64,000 nucleotides of DNA from Streptococcus hyointestinalis. Lineage in GTDB: Bacteria; Bacillota; Bacilli; Lactobacillales; Streptococcaceae. The translations under genes were made by a program, and so were the position numbers. Of this stretch, positions 63,636 through 64,000 are shown one piece after another (the stretch's first letter is position 1; every line of letters starts with the position of its first letter). The DNA lies in the NCBI RefSeq assembly GCF_900459405.1, contig NZ_UHFN01000007.1, forward strand, positions 558,001 to 622,000, written 5' to 3'. Under the pieces are notes generated by a model. It had not been told where the DNA came from and did not search any database. It was given only the letters and a program-made list of their open reading frames with translations.

Positions 63636-64000
63636 CAATGTTGTACTGGTTGGAAGATTGACCAAGGACGCAGAGCTCAGATACACGCCCTCTAATGTGG
63701 CAGTGGCAACCTTTACCTTGGCAGTCAATCGCAACCGTAAAAACGAAAACGGAGAACGTGAGGCTGATTTTATTAACTGTGTCATTTGGAGACAAGCAGC
63801 TGAAAACTTGGCCAACTGGGCTAAAAAAGGCTCATTGATTGGTATTGTAGGTAGTATCCAAACTAGGAACTACGAAAATCAAAAGGGTCAGCGTGTCTAT
63901 GTGACTGAGGTTATTGCTAGTCAGTTCCACATGCTGGAAAGTCGTAATCAACAGGAACAAGGCAACTCTTTCCAAAATGGAAACAACTCAAACAGTGGCA
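63628..64000 (+). CDS. ssb: Single-stranded DNA-binding protein, 3' end outside window
   Basis: Phage SSB with the OB fold: [36 protein letters not shown], then [49 protein letters not shown]. The glutamine/asparagine-rich linker has begun when the window stops, so the acidic tip is not seen. It stands with bet and DUF1351 in a recombination cluster. Confidence 0.95.
   Translation, partial: MINNVVLVGRLTKDAELRYTPSNVAVATFTLAVNRNRKNENGEREADFINCVIWRQAAENLANWAKKGSLIGIVGSIQTRNYENQKGQRVYVTEVIASQFHMLESRNQQEQGNSFQNGNNSNSG

Overview
The window is a piece of a low-GC Gram-positive chromosome. The proteins for LysS, PEP carboxylase, FtsW, EF-Tu, L11/L1, PyrH, Frr, Era, MutM, CoaE, SmpB, PepQ and CcpA all read as typical Streptococcus. 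A bovis/equinus-group streptococcus fits best, but the species is an inference.

Layout. (1) 1-2890: the end of a defence island, with the 3' part of a type I restriction specificity gene and a two-gene pair (four-helix membrane protein plus DUF4868/KwaB-like protein) that looks like a Kiwa system. (2) 2971-18568: housekeeping genes (lysS, HAD and histidine phosphatases, YbaK/EbsC deacylase, GH25 protein, pepF, ppc, ftsW, tuf) with two IS30-family elements between them. (3) 18630-28180: rplK-rplA, pyrH-frr, cvfB, yozE, phoH, ybeY-dgkA-era. An IS630-family element splits a 363-codon gene here at a TA, and exact excision would restore the frame. (4) 28371-36516: a pilus island set between era and mutM. 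It has a VWA/Cna-type tip adhesin, a catalytically dead SipA-like signal peptidase, a major pilin, two class B sortases and a secreted murein hydrolase. The layout resembles the S. pyogenes FCT region, but the sorting signals are atypical. (5) 36672-51234: mutM-coaE-pmrA-rpmG-secG-rnr-smpB, a CsbB/YfhO-like glycosylation pair, small stress and detoxification genes, and pepQ and ccpA, with a third IS30-family element between the last two. (6) 51461 to the window end: the left arm of a prophage integrated just after ccpA. It carries integrase, a DUF3644/HEPN-type gene with convergent small RNAs, ImmA/IrrE protease, repressor/Cro switch, a reverse-strand two-gene module, antirepressor, and replication/recombination genes (DnaD-like, Bet, DUF1351, SSB). 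Lytic genes lie beyond the window.

How the parts work together. The chromosomal genes form short operons closed by clear hairpin terminators, many shared by convergent genes. CcpA is encoded here, and a consensus cre lies over the pepF promoter. In the pilus island the two pilins would be polymerised and anchored by the class B sortases with SipA as assembly factor, and the murein hydrolase may open the wall. In the prophage, the least explained unit is at 52674-53884: two strong rightward promoters each make a short terminated RNA, and the second RNA ends inside the 3' end of a convergent gene carrying the Rx4H motif of HEPN ribonucleases. This resembles an RNA-regulated toxin or phage-defence module and is the best candidate for an undescribed system. 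All calls are from reading the sequence; no database search was made.
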